NCBI RefSeq assembly: GCF_001314225.1
Contig: NZ_CP012697.1
Coordinates: 3,968,001 to 4,032,000, forward strand
Direction of reading: 5' to 3'
DNA: 64,000 nucleotides
Source of the DNA: Microbacterium sp. No. 7
GTDB taxonomy: Bacteria; Actinomycetota; Actinomycetes; Actinomycetales; Microbacteriaceae
Within the stretch, counting starts at the first letter, position 1. The number at the start of each line of letters is the position of its first letter. The notes beneath the pieces are model-generated. The model saw only the letters and a list, made by a program, of their open reading frames with translations, ran no database searches and was not told the origin of the DNA. Below, in pieces: positions 16,999-25,542 of this stretch. A program made the position numbers and the translations under genes.

Positions 16999-17040
16999 CA
17001 GTACTTCTCTTGTCGGCACGTTTCGCTCGGTGCCATATCC

Positions 17041-17069
17041 ATGTTGCATCCCGCGCGAATGCCTGTCAA
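17041..17069 (-). promoter_or_regulatory. promoter of the peptide-export operon
   Basis: On the minus strand TTGACA (17069-17064, perfect -35) is followed after 17 nt by CAACAT (17046-17041, weak -10). Transcription would start near 17034, leaving a leader of about 36 nt with an AAGAGAAG ribosome site before ATG 16998. The stretch from here to the lipase stop at 17145 shows nothing else. Confidence 0.55.
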
Positions 17070-17144
17070 CCCTCCATCGCCGACGTGCGCGTGATGCCGC
17101 AGGACGATGCCGGTCATCGCGCAGGCCGGCGCAGACCTGGCGGC

Positions 17145-18944
17145 TCACCCCTCGCGCTCGAGCACCTGCTCGGCGCAGCCGCGCGGCACGAGCCGGCCCT
17201 CGAAGCGCGCGGCGGTCCACTCCAGCAGGTCGGCGACGGGGCGCTCGCGGCGCAGCTCGACCAGCTCCACGTGCTCGTAGCCCTCGTACAGGCGGTAGTC
17301 GACACGCATCCCGGCCTCGCACATCCGGCCGACGAGCCGCTGCTGCGTCGCCGGGGTGATGACCGAGTCGCGGCCGCCCTGCATGACGAGCACCGGGGAG
17401 AGGCCGCGCTCGGGCGGACGGTTGTCGCTCAAGTGCTGGCCGAGCGGGCCCGACGTCGGCGGCCGCGCGAAGATCTGCGGGTCGCTCTGCGAGCCGAGGT
17501 CGGCGACGACCGACAGCACCGTTCCCGGATCGGACAGGCAGCGGTCGGCCATCGCGCGCACGATCGTCTCGACGCCGGGACGGATGTAGTCGCGGTAGCG
17601 CACGTCGGAGTAGACCGCCTCGTACGAGGCGAAAGCGAACGCCGCGAAGATGCTCCCGCCCGTGATCTCGCGCATGCGGCCCACGAGCGCCGCGGGATCG
17701 GCGGCCGGTGCGAGCGCGGCGACCCCGCGCACGAACACGTCGGGCGCATACTCGCGGGCGAGCGCGCCCGTCCACAGCGCGGCGCCACCGCCCTGAGAAT
17801 GGCCCCAGACGACGGTCTTCGTGCTCAGGTCGGCGTCGTCGAGCTCGCGCGCCGCGCGCACGGCATCCAGCGACGCGTAGGCGCTCGGCGGGCCGATGAG
17901 GTACGGATGCGGGCCCTCCGTGCCGAGGCCGATGTAGTCGGTGGCCACGAGCGCCCAGCCGTTGGCGATGACCTCGCGCAGCACGAACATCGCGCCCGAC
18001 CAGAACGGCTTCACCTGCAGCGACGGCGCGCAGTGCTCGGCGAAGCCCGTCGTGCCGTGGTTCCAGTCGACGACGGGCCAGTCGCCGTCGCCCTCCGCGG
18101 GAACGACCACGAGGCCGCTCGCGACGCGCACCCCGCCATCCATCCCCGTCGTCGTGTAGAGGATGCGCCAGCCGCGCGCATCGGCGGGCACGTCGCGGGT
18201 GAACTCCTCGGCGCGCACCAGGCGCCCCGGCTCATCGGGCACGTCGCGCGGCGCCGCGTAGAACTCGTCGACGACGGGCGAGCCCTCGCGCAGCGGCGCC
18301 GTGAGCCCGACCGTCGCCACGGCGAGCGCGACCGCGCCGAGGGCGACGACCGTGCGCCCCCAGCGGCGCACCGGCGCAAAGCGCGCGGAGGAGGCGGCAT
18401 CCCTTCGCGCGCGCACGATCGTCCACAGGTCGGCCACGCCGCGCATGATGAGCCACGCCCCGAAGACGACCGCCACGACGAGCAGCGTGATGTCGGGCCA
18501 CGTGAGCGCGAGCGCGCCGAAGAGCAGGCCCGACAGGCTGAACGCGGCGTCGGCGATGCGGCGGTCCCACGGGCTGTCCTCGCGGAAGACGCCGAGCAGC
18601 CCGAGAAAGCCGTTGAGCAGCAGCAGGCCGCCGACGAGCGCCGCGACGAGCCGCACCGTCAGGGCGGGCGAGATGAGCACGAACAGGCCGCCCGCGATCC
18701 ACAGGGCGCTCAGCAGCAGGCGCAACGGCTCGCGCCGCGAGCTCGACACCCGCTCGGCGGGCTCGAGGATGCCGGTGAGCACCATCGCGCCGCCCATCAG
18801 CAGCGCCAGCACGTCGAGCGCCGTCGTGGGGCGTATGACGATCACGGCGCCGAGCGCGACCGAGGCGACGGCGAGCACGACGCGCAGCCACGTGGGCATG
18901 CCGCGGTACAGGCGCATGAGCACGCGCTGCCACGGCATCACCAT
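17145..18944 (-). CDS. HdeD-like membrane domain fused to a secretory-lipase (LIP) hydrolase
   Basis: A 599-aa protein. The first about 180 residues form six hydrophobic segments in the pattern of HdeD/DUF308 proteins (for example ALGAVIVIRPTTALDVLALL and GLFVLISPALTVRLVAALVG). A further helix near residue 195 leads to an extracellular alpha/beta-hydrolase of the actinobacterial secretory lipase family. The hydrolase has VDWNHGTTGFAEHCAPS (oxyanion region), GHSQGGGAALW (nucleophile Ser), an Asp in VMQGGRDSVITP and a His in YEGYEHVEL. Secretory lipases normally have a cleavable signal; anchoring through an HdeD-like domain is unusual. GGAGGAGG precedes the start. Confidence 0.8.
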   Translation of the reverse strand: MVMPWQRVLMRLYRGMPTWLRVVLAVASVALGAVIVIRPTTALDVLALLMGGAMVLTGILEPAERVSSSRREPLRLLLSALWIAGGLFVLISPALTVRLVAALVGGLLLLNGFLGLLGVFREDSPWDRRIADAAFSLSGLLFGALALTWPDITLLVVAVVFGAWLIMRGVADLWTIVRARRDAASSARFAPVRRWGRTVVALGAVALAVATVGLTAPLREGSPVVDEFYAAPRDVPDEPGRLVRAEEFTRDVPADARGWRILYTTTGMDGGVRVASGLVVVPAEGDGDWPVVDWNHGTTGFAEHCAPSLQVKPFWSGAMFVLREVIANGWALVATDYIGLGTEGPHPYLIGPPSAYASLDAVRAARELDDADLSTKTVVWGHSQGGGAALWTGALAREYAPDVFVRGVAALAPAADPAALVGRMREITGGSIFAAFAFASYEAVYSDVRYRDYIRPGVETIVRAMADRCLSDPGTVLSVVADLGSQSDPQIFARPPTSGPLGQHLSDNRPPERGLSPVLVMQGGRDSVITPATQQRLVGRMCEAGMRVDYRLYEGYEHVELVELRRERPVADLLEWTAARFEGRLVPRGCAEQVLEREG

Positions 18945-19079
18945 GCTGCACCTCCTCCGGGGCTCTCCACCCTACGTTCACGCCATCGCCCCCGGCCCGG
19001 CATCCTTCGCGTGTCCCATCGCGCGGGGCAGGACCCGCCGGCGCGGGGCGTGTCGGCGGGGGCGCGTAGGGTCGTAGGC

Positions 19080-20396
19080 ATGCCGAGCAGCCTCAACCGC
19101 GACATCCTGCGGCTGGCGGTGCCGGCGCTGGGCGCGCTCGTCGCGGAGCCCCTGTTCCTCGCGGTGGACGCCGCACTGGTCGGGCACCTCGGCGTCGCGC
19201 CGCTCGCGGGGCTCGGCATCGCGAGCGCCGTGCTGCAGACGATCGTCGGCCTCATGGTGTTCCTCGCCTACTCCACGACGCCCGCCGTCGCCCGGCGCTT
19301 CGGCGCGGGCGACCGCACGAGCGCGGTGAGCGCGGGCATCGACGGGCTGTGGCTGGCCCTCGCGCTCGGCGCGATCCTCGCCACCCTCGGCGCCTTCTTC
19401 ACGCCCGCGATCGTCGCGGCGTTCGGCGCGGCCCCCGAGGTCGCCCGCGAGGCGGAGATCTACCTGAGCCTGTCGATGTGGGGCCTGCCCGCCATGCTCA
19501 TCGTCTTCGCCGCGACGGGCCTGCTGCGCGGCATGCAGGACACCGTGACGCCGCTCTGGATCGCCGGCGCGGGCTTCGCCGCCAACGCCCTGCTGAACTG
19601 GCTGTTCATCTACGGGTTCGGCTGGGGCATCGCCGGCTCGGCCGCCGGCACGGTCGTGGCGCAATGGGCGATGGTCGGCGCCTACGCGCTCGTCATCGGC
19701 CGCCTCGCGCGCCGCTACGCGGCATCCCTGCGCCCGCAGGCGGGCGGCATGCGCGGCTCGGCGCGCATGGGCGGCTGGATGTTCCTGCGCACGCTCTCGC
19801 TGCGCGCCGGCCTGCTCGCGACGGTCGGCGTCGCCGTGGGCCTCGGCACCGAGGAGGCGGCGGGCTGGCAGATCGCGTTCACGATCTTCTCGATCGCGGC
19901 GTTCGCCCTCGACGCCCTCGCGATCGCCGCGCAGGCGCTCATCGGCAAGGGGCTCGGCGCCGAGGACGAGCCCTACGTGCGCCGCGTGCTCGGGCGCACC
20001 GTCGCGTGGGGGTTCTGGTTCGGCGTGCTCGTCGGCGGCCTCATCGCGGCCGCGTCGGGCGTCATCGGCATCCTCTTCACGGGCGATCCCGCGATCGCCG
20101 CGCTCCTCCGGCCGGCGCTCCTCGTGCTCGCCGTGGCGCAGCCGCTGTGCGGCGTCGTCTTCGTGCTCGACGGCGTGCTGATGGGCGCGGGGGATGCCAG
20201 ATACCTCGCGGTCGCGGGCGGTCTCACGCTCGTGCCCTACGTCCCGGCGCTCGTGCTCGTCGCGGTGCTGCATCCGACCGGCGCGACGGGCCTCGTCTGG
20301 CTCTCGGCGTGCTTCTTCGGCCTGTTCATGCTCGCCCGCGCCGCGACGCTGCTGTGGCGCGTGCGCCGCCCCGACTGGCTGCGCCAGGTGGCGTGA
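19080..20396 (+). CDS. MATE family efflux transporter (DinF-like)
   Basis: A 438-aa, 12-helix drug/Na or H antiporter. The N-terminal DILRLAVPALGALVAEPLFLAVDAALVGHLG and the second-half MLIVFAATGLLRGMQDTVTPL are typical of the DinF branch of MATE pumps. A TAGGGT box 7 nt before the ATG, with no ribosome site, suggests a leaderless mRNA. The gene is divergent from the lipase and convergent with the MocR regulator; substrates cannot be inferred. Confidence 0.9.
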   Translation: MPSSLNRDILRLAVPALGALVAEPLFLAVDAALVGHLGVAPLAGLGIASAVLQTIVGLMVFLAYSTTPAVARRFGAGDRTSAVSAGIDGLWLALALGAILATLGAFFTPAIVAAFGAAPEVAREAEIYLSLSMWGLPAMLIVFAATGLLRGMQDTVTPLWIAGAGFAANALLNWLFIYGFGWGIAGSAAGTVVAQWAMVGAYALVIGRLARRYAASLRPQAGGMRGSARMGGWMFLRTLSLRAGLLATVGVAVGLGTEEAAGWQIAFTIFSIAAFALDALAIAAQALIGKGLGAEDEPYVRRVLGRTVAWGFWFGVLVGGLIAAASGVIGILFTGDPAIAALLRPALLVLAVAQPLCGVVFVLDGVLMGAGDARYLAVAGGLTLVPYVPALVLVAVLHPTGATGLVWLSACFFGLFMLARAATLLWRVRRPDWLRQVA

Positions 20397-20402
20397 GCGG
20401 CG

Positions 20403-21896
20403 TCATCCCGGCAGCGGTCCTGACGGCACGCCCAGCAGCTCTTCCAGGGCGTCGAACACGGCGTCGACCTGCGTCGGCGTGATGTCGCCGTAGCCGACGA
20501 CGACCCCGTTGAGCGCGGCGGCCGTGCGCGGCGTCGCCGCGTAGCGCGACAGGTCGGCGACCCGGATGCCGCGGCCGGCGAGCCGTGCGACGACGTCGGC
20601 GGCCACGACGAGCGCCGGCGGCCACGTGAGCACGACGTGCAGCCCGCCCTGGAGCGCGGCGGCGCGCACGCCCGCGGCCGCGAGCCGCTCGGCGCGCGCG
20701 GCGATGCGGTCGCGCTTGTGCGCGTAGTCGCGTCGCGCCCGGCCCACGTGCCGCCGCAGGGCGCCGGTGCGCAGCAGGTGCGCGAGCGCGAGCTGCACGG
20801 GCTCGGCGACGACGGGGCCGCGGGCCTCGCGGGCCGCCCGCAGGGCCTCGCCCACGGGCCCGGGCGGGATCGCGAGATACGCGCAGCGCAGCCGCGGGTC
20901 GAGGATCTTCGAGAACCCGCCGGCGTGCACGACGACGCCCTCGGCGTCGAGGGCCGCGAGCGCCGGCACGGGCGACCCGCGGTGGCGGAGCTCGCTGTCG
21001 TAGTCGTCCTCGATCACGACGACGCCCGCGCGCGCCGCCCCCTCCAGCAGCGCACGCCGGCGCGCGACCGGCATGACCGACCCGAGCGGATACTGGTGCG
21101 TGGGCGTGACCATCACGGCATCCGCGCCCCGCACGCGCGACAGCGCACCGAGGTCGAGCCCCTCCTCGTCCACGGCGACGGGGACGAGCTCGGCGCCCGA
21201 TCCGGTCAACGCCCGGCGCCCGCCGATGTAGCCGGGGTCCTCGACGACGATGCGCGGCGCGCGCCCCGCCCGGCTCCGCAGCGCGTCGACGACGAGCGAG
21301 AGCGCGTCGCCCGTGCCGGCGCACACGATGACGCGCTCCGCGCCCGGCGCGAACCCGCGGCTGAGCGCGAGCTGCGCGGCGACCTGCTCGCGCAGCTCCG
21401 CCGTGCCCTCCGGGGGCGTCGTCGCGGCCCGCACGGGCGCGCCGAGCGCGGCCCGCCACGCGGCGCGCATGTCGGCGGCGGAGATCGCGGCGATCGCCGG
21501 ATGCCCCGGCGTCGCGTCGATCGCGAGGCGGGCGGCGACGGCATCCGCCGGGGTCGGACGGGCGCCCTGCGCGGATGCCGGCGCACCGGCCCCGCCGCGC
21601 GCGTCTGCGGCGTCCGGCCCGACGTGCACGACCGCCGCCACGCGCGTCACGGCGCCCTGGCGCGTGCGCAGATACCCCTCGCCGTCGAGCTGCTCGTAGG
21701 CGGCGGTGACCGTGCCGCGCGCGACGCCCCACTCGGCGGCGAGCGCACGCGTGGACGGCAGCGGGTCGCCGAGGCGCAGCGTGCCGTCGTGGATGAGCCT
21801 GCGGATGCGCTGCACCACCTCGGCCGTCTTCGAGCGCGGCGCAGGCGGGGATGCCGGCGGGGACGGCGTCGGCACGGCGTCCGTCGACTGGCCCAT
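20403..21896 (-). CDS. MocR/PdxR-type regulator (GntR DNA-binding plus aminotransferase-like domain)
   Basis: A 497-aa protein. The N-terminal winged helix (VVQRIRRLIHDGTLRLGDPLPSTRALAAEWGVARGTVTAAYEQL) is GntR-type. After an Ala/Pro-rich linker comes a fold-type I aminotransferase domain that should bind PLP (VVIEDDYDSELRH, then HAGGFSKILDPRLR with the PLP-lysine). MocR proteins respond to PLP or aminated ligands. The divergent neighbour is a PNPOx-like protein, a pairing that fits vitamin B6 or flavin-linked control. ATG 21896 is taken as start; an earlier in-frame Met (MVQKGRYAM) would begin inside the operator repeats. Confidence 0.88.
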   Translation of the reverse strand: MGQSTDAVPTPSPPASPPAPRSKTAEVVQRIRRLIHDGTLRLGDPLPSTRALAAEWGVARGTVTAAYEQLDGEGYLRTRQGAVTRVAAVVHVGPDAADARGGAGAPASAQGARPTPADAVAARLAIDATPGHPAIAAISAADMRAAWRAALGAPVRAATTPPEGTAELREQVAAQLALSRGFAPGAERVIVCAGTGDALSLVVDALRSRAGRAPRIVVEDPGYIGGRRALTGSGAELVPVAVDEEGLDLGALSRVRGADAVMVTPTHQYPLGSVMPVARRRALLEGAARAGVVVIEDDYDSELRHRGSPVPALAALDAEGVVVHAGGFSKILDPRLRCAYLAIPPGPVGEALRAAREARGPVVAEPVQLALAHLLRTGALRRHVGRARRDYAHKRDRIAARAERLAAAGVRAAALQGGLHVVLTWPPALVVAADVVARLAGRGIRVADLSRYAATPRTAAALNGVVVGYGDITPTQVDAVFDALEELLGVPSGPLPG

Positions 21897-21931
21897 TGCA
21901 TACCGTCCCTTCTGGACCATGCACTGGCCCA
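21888..21931. promoter_or_regulatory. three CTGG(A/C)CCA repeats between mocR-like and PNPOx genes
   Basis: CTGGCCCA at 21888-21895, CTGGACCA at 21912-21919 and CTGGCCCA at 21924-21931 lie in the same orientation at spacings of 24 and 12 nt. Each holds a small palindrome TGGnCCA. MocR regulators are known to bind direct repeats, so this is a likely operator. The first copy covers the mocR-like start codon; the last lies about 10 nt before the TATCGT box of the divergent gene. Confidence 0.5.
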
Positions 21932-21953
21932 GTTGCGAGCCTATCGTCGTGGC

Positions 21954-22649
21954 ATGACCGCATCCGCACCCCGCCTGACCCTCACCCGCAAGCGCGACCG
22001 CCAGTCGCACGATCCCGCCGTGCTGCGCGAGATCCTCGCGGAGGGCTGCGTCGCGCACGTCGGCTTCGTGCGCGACGGGCTGCCGATCGTGCTGCCGTTC
22101 CTCTACGGCATCGGCGACCTGGGCGACGGCCCCACGATGCTGCTGCACGGCTCCACGGGCGCCGGCGCGATGCGGGATGCCGCCGACGGGCTCGTCGTGT
22201 CGGCGACGGTGACCCACCTCGACGGCATCGTGTTCGCCGACTCGACCTTCGACTCGTCGGCGAACTACCGCAGCGCGATGGTGTTCGGACGCGCCGTCCC
22301 GGTGCCCGACGAGCGACGCGACGAGGCGCTGTGGCAGATCTCCGACCACCTCATGCCGGGCCGGCGCGCCGAGGTGCGCGAGATGACCCGCAGGGAGGTG
22401 CGGGCGACGCAGGTGCTCGCGCTGCCGCTCGACCGGGCGAGCGTGAAGGTGCGGTTCGCGGGCACCGGCGGGACGGCCGCCGACGGCTGGACGGGCGTGC
22501 TGCCGCTCGCGGTGCGCGCCGGGGCGCCGATCGCCGAGGCGGATGCCGCAGGGCCCGTCGCCGCGTCGGTCTCCGCGCTGGCCGATGCCCTCGACACCCG
22601 CGCCGCCGCGCGCCGCGCCCGGCTCGCCGCGCTGATCGCGGGGGCGTGA
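21954..22649 (+). CDS. PNPOx-like flavin-binding protein
   Basis: A 231-aa split-barrel protein. CVAHVGFVRDGLPIVLPFLYG and LLHGSTGAGAMRDAADG match the FMN-binding pyridoxamine-phosphate-oxidase-like family found beside MocR regulators. HLDGIVFADSTFDSSANYRSAMVFGRA is the conserved central strand set. These proteins are rarely true PdxH enzymes; a flavin-dependent reductase or binding role is likely. TATCGT 6 nt before the ATG and no ribosome site indicate a leaderless mRNA. Expression is probably controlled by the adjacent MocR protein. Confidence 0.85.
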   Translation: MTASAPRLTLTRKRDRQSHDPAVLREILAEGCVAHVGFVRDGLPIVLPFLYGIGDLGDGPTMLLHGSTGAGAMRDAADGLVVSATVTHLDGIVFADSTFDSSANYRSAMVFGRAVPVPDERRDEALWQISDHLMPGRRAEVREMTRREVRATQVLALPLDRASVKVRFAGTGGTAADGWTGVLPLAVRAGAPIAEADAAGPVAASVSALADALDTRAAARRARLAALIAGA

Positions 22650-22769
22650 GTCCTCGTCCCCAACGCAGCACCTCGCGATTCTCTCCACCGATCGCTCGTT
22701 CCGCCGCCCCTGCCGCCCCCTCCCCTGGCACGATCGCCACATGCCTGTGACAATGAGGGAGTGCTGACC

Positions 22770-22994
22770 ATGACGGAACCCCAGGTGTGGACGCTCATCG
22801 CCGTGTTCACGACGCTCGTGTTCGGCATGCTCACCGTCGTGTCCACGATGTTCGTGCGCGTGGTGCGCGCCGAGATCGGACGGCTCGACACGAAGATCGA
22901 TGCGCTCTCCGAGAAGGTCGACACCCGCCTCGACAACCTCGATCGCGATGTGCAGGCCCTCGTCAGGCACACCTTCGGCATCGACCGCGGCTGA
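22770..22994 (+). CDS. small membrane protein with short coiled coil
   Basis: A 74-aa protein: one helix (VWTLIAVFTTLVFGMLTVVSTM) followed by a heptad-like charged helix (IGRLDTKIDALSEKVDTRLD). This type is common and uncharacterised in actinobacteria. ATG 22770 is preferred over GTG 22761 because GAGGGA at 22755-22760 is spaced properly for it. No functional call is possible. Confidence 0.65.
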   Translation: MTEPQVWTLIAVFTTLVFGMLTVVSTMFVRVVRAEIGRLDTKIDALSEKVDTRLDNLDRDVQALVRHTFGIDRG

Positions 22995-23021
22995 CCCCGC
23001 ACCATTCCTGCGCCGGGGCCG

Positions 23022-23666
23022 CTACGCCCAGCGGCGGCACCACTCGTGCATGACGATCGCGGCCGCCGCGCTCGCATTGATGGAACGCGTCGAGCCGTAC
23101 TGGGTGATCTCGATCACGGCATCCGCCGCCTCGAGCGCCTCGGAGGAGAGGCCGGGGCCCTCCTGGCCGAAGAGCATGACGCAGCGCTCCGGCAGCTCGG
23201 CGCGCTCCACCGGCACCGAGCCCTCGACGTTGTCGATCGCCAGGATCGGGATGCCCGCCGTCCGCGCCCACGCGACGAGGGACGCGACGGTGTCGTGGTG
23301 GCGCACGTGCTGGTAGCGGTCGGTCACCATCGCGCCGCGGCGGTTCCAGCGGCGCTTCCCGACGATGTGCACCTCGGCGGCGAGGAACGCGTTGGCGCTG
23401 CGCACGATCGCGCCGATGTTGAGGTCGTGCTGCCAGTTCTCGATCGCGACGTGGAAGCCGTGGCGCCGCGTGTCGAGGTCGGCGACGATGGCATCCATCG
23501 TCCAGTACCGGTAGCGGTCCACGACGTTGCGGCGGTCGCCGTGCGCGAGCAGGTCGGGGTCGTACCGCGCATCGTCGGGCCACGCGCCCGGGCCGCCGGG
23601 CCACGGACCGACGCCGACCTCCAGCTCGGGATCGGCCGGCGGCTCGGCCTCGGCGTGCGTCTCCAC
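23022..23666 (-). CDS. SpoU/TrmH-family RNA ribose methyltransferase
   Basis: A 214-aa SPOUT enzyme using S-adenosylmethionine to 2'-O-methylate rRNA or tRNA. The three knot motifs are all seen: HDLNIGAIVRSANAF (motif 1), VMLFGQEGPGLS (motif 2) and YGSTRSINASAAAAI (motif 3). It begins at GTG 23666 with TAGCCT 6 nt upstream and no ribosome site, so the mRNA is probably leaderless. The first about 50 residues form an extension lacking a known domain. Confidence 0.9.
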   Translation of the reverse strand: METHAEAEPPADPELEVGVGPWPGGPGAWPDDARYDPDLLAHGDRRNVVDRYRYWTMDAIVADLDTRRHGFHVAIENWQHDLNIGAIVRSANAFLAAEVHIVGKRRWNRRGAMVTDRYQHVRHHDTVASLVAWARTAGIPILAIDNVEGSVPVERAELPERCVMLFGQEGPGLSSEALEAADAVIEITQYGSTRSINASAAAAIVMHEWCRRWA

Positions 23667-23761
23667 CCGGCCAGGCTACCCGGGCATACCGTTCACAATT
23701 CAGGAGATCCCGCGCCATCCTGCCCGGAACGGCCCCTCGGCGCCCGTTCTTCCTGAATCGT

Positions 23762-23807
23762 GCACAGCACAGCCGGCCGAACGGGGCACAGCACAGCCGG
23801 CCGAACG
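23762..23807. repeat. 22-nt direct repeat (two copies, 24-nt period)
   Basis: Two identical 22-nt copies beginning GCACAGCACAGCCGGCC lie at 23762-23783 and 23786-23807, upstream of the metal-uptake operon. Just before them ATTCAGGA (23698-23705) and TCCTGAAT (23751-23758) form an 8-bp inverted repeat. The role is unknown; the rest of 23667-23830 shows no gene. Confidence 0.6.
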
Positions 23808-23834
23808 ACCGACAGAACACGCCCGTCCCACAAC

Positions 23835-23879
23835 TTTTCGGCTCACCGAAAAATCGCTATGATTTCGGCATGCCGAAAT
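23835..23879 (+). promoter_or_regulatory. leaderless promoter with two DtxR/MntR-type palindromes
   Basis: TTTTCGG-CTCA-CCGAAAA at 23835-23852 and the perfect palindrome ATTTCGGCATGCCGAAAT at 23862-23879 share the half site TTTCGG. Between them TATGAT (23858-23863) is a -10 box exactly 6 nt before ATG 23870, so the transcript should start at the AUG. The second palindrome contains the start codon itself. With a DtxR-family regulator gene at the end of the operon, metal-dependent autorepression is likely. Confidence 0.75.
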
Positions 23880-24817
23880 TCCGCCGTGCAGCGGCCGTCG
23901 CCGCCCTGATCTCCCTGCTGGCCCTCGCCCCGGCATGCGCCGACACCGGCGGCGCCCCCGGCGCCCCGACGTCCGCCGCGACCGGCGACGAGCGGCCGCT
24001 CGTGCTCACCACGTTCACGGTGCTGCAGGACATCGCACAGAACGTCGCGGGCGACCACCTGACGGTCGAGTCGATCACCAAGCCCGGCGCCGAGATCCAC
24101 GGCTACGAGCCCACGCCCAGCGACATCCGCCGGGCGACGGATGCCGACCTCATCCTCGACAACGGCCTGGGGCTCGAGGCGTGGTTCGCGCAGTTCGTCG
24201 CATCGACCGACGCCCCGCACGCCGTCGTCAGCGAGGGCGTCGCGACGATCGACATCACGGGCGACGCCTACGCCGGAAAGCCCAATCCGCATGCGTGGAT
24301 GAGCCCGATCAACGTGCAGCGCTACGTGGACAACATCGTCACGGCCTTCAGCGACCTCGACCCCGCGCACGCCGCCGACTTCGCGGCCAACGGCGCGGAG
24401 TACAAGGCCCGGCTGCAGGAGGCGCACGACGCCCTGGTCGCCGAGCTCGGCACGCTCCCCGAGAACGAGCGCGCGCTCGTGACCTGCGAGGGCGCGTTCT
24501 CGTACCTCGCGCGGGACGCGGGCCTGACCGAGGCGTTCATCTGGCCCGTCAACGCCGAGCAGCAGGCCACGCCGCAGCAGATCGCCGCGACCATCGAATT
24601 CGTGACGACCCACGACGTGCCGGCCGTGTTCTGCGAGTCGACCGTCTCCGACCGCCCGATGCAGCAGGTCGTCGCCGCGACGGATGCCGCGTTCGGCGGC
24701 ATCCTGTACGTCGACTCGCTGTCGGAGGCCGGCGGGCCCGTGCCGACCTACCTCGACCTCGTGCAGCACAACGCGCAGACGATCATCGACGGGCTCACCG
24801 GGAGCAGGGCGCGATGA
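23870..24817 (+). CDS. Mn/Zn ABC importer substrate-binding lipoprotein (cluster A-I)
   Basis: A 315-aa lipoprotein (signal MPKFRRAAAVAALISLLALAPAC, lipidated Cys in APAC) of the ZnuA/MntC/PsaA family. Metal ligands visible: His in AEIHGYEPTPSDI, His in NPHAWMSPIN, Glu in VTCEGAFSYL or FCESTVSD, Asp in YVDSLSE. The absence of a His-rich loop argues for manganese (or iron) over zinc. It is first in a four-gene operon with ATPase, permease and a DtxR-type regulator, and its promoter carries that regulator's likely boxes. Confidence 0.9.
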   Translation: MPKFRRAAAVAALISLLALAPACADTGGAPGAPTSAATGDERPLVLTTFTVLQDIAQNVAGDHLTVESITKPGAEIHGYEPTPSDIRRATDADLILDNGLGLEAWFAQFVASTDAPHAVVSEGVATIDITGDAYAGKPNPHAWMSPINVQRYVDNIVTAFSDLDPAHAADFAANGAEYKARLQEAHDALVAELGTLPENERALVTCEGAFSYLARDAGLTEAFIWPVNAEQQATPQQIAATIEFVTTHDVPAVFCESTVSDRPMQQVVAATDAAFGGILYVDSLSEAGGPVPTYLDLVQHNAQTIIDGLTGSRAR

Positions 24818-25542
24818 TCGAGGTGCGCGGGGTCACGGTCGACTACGGCGAGGTGCGCGCCCTCGACGACGTGACGCTCACGGTGCCCGCGGGCCAGGTC
24901 ACCGGCCTGATCGGCATGAACGGCTCGGGCAAGTCGACGCTGTTCAAGACGATCATCGGCCTCGTGCAGCCGCAGCGCGGCGAGGTGCTCGTCGACGGGC
25001 ACCGGCCCGCCGCGGCACGGCGCCGCGGCACGATCGGCTACGTGCCGCAGAGCGAGGACATCGACGTGACCTTCCCCGTCTCGGTGCGCGACGTGGTCGC
25101 GATGGGCCGCTACGGCCGGCAGGGCCCGCTGCGGCGCGCGTCGGCGGCCGACCGGGCCGCCGTCGACGCGGCCCTCGCGCGCGTGGACCTCACCGACCTC
25201 GCCGACCGCCAGATCGGGCGCCTCTCGGGCGGACAGCGCAAGCGCGCGTTCGTCGCGCGCGGCATCGCGCAGGAGGCCGACGTGCTGCTGCTCGACGAGC
25301 CGTTCGCGGGCGTCGACAAGCGGTCGGAGGCGATGATCGTGCGCGTGCTGCGCGAGCTGGCCGCCGCGGGGCGCACGCTGCTCGTCTCGACGCACGACCT
25401 GCACGCGCTGCCCGCGCTCGCCGACGGCGCCGTGCTGCTGCTGCGCCGCACGCTGTTCCAGGGGGCGGTCGACGAGGCGCTGCGGCCCGAGAACCTCGCG
25501 CGCGCGTTCGGCATGGACGACCTCGAGGGGGATGCCGCATGA
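24814..25542 (+). CDS. Mn/Zn ABC importer ATPase
   Basis: A 242-aa ATPase. Walker A is GMNGSGKST, signature LSGGQRKRAFVARG, Walker B VLLLDEPFAGVDK and the H-loop STHDLHALP. YVPQSEDIDVTFPVSVRDVVAMGRYG is typical of the SitB/MntB metal importer group. The ATG overlaps the binding-protein stop (ATGA) and the end overlaps the permease start in the same way. Confidence 0.92.
   Translation: MIEVRGVTVDYGEVRALDDVTLTVPAGQVTGLIGMNGSGKSTLFKTIIGLVQPQRGEVLVDGHRPAAARRRGTIGYVPQSEDIDVTFPVSVRDVVAMGRYGRQGPLRRASAADRAAVDAALARVDLTDLADRQIGRLSGGQRKRAFVARGIAQEADVLLLDEPFAGVDKRSEAMIVRVLRELAAAGRTLLVSTHDLHALPALADGAVLLLRRTLFQGAVDEALRPENLARAFGMDDLEGDAA

Noticed and set aside
16834..17775. A 313-codon minus-strand frame running into the small peptide.
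   Set aside because: Its upstream part is an Arg-rich shadow of the lipase gene. The ribosome site and promoter position support only the last 54 (or 71) codons.
23698..23758. ATTCAGGA/TCCTGAAT inverted repeat as a terminator for the RNA methyltransferase region.
   Set aside because: It lies upstream of the minus-strand gene and the loop is about 45 nt, so a terminator role is unlikely; left as an unexplained repeat.
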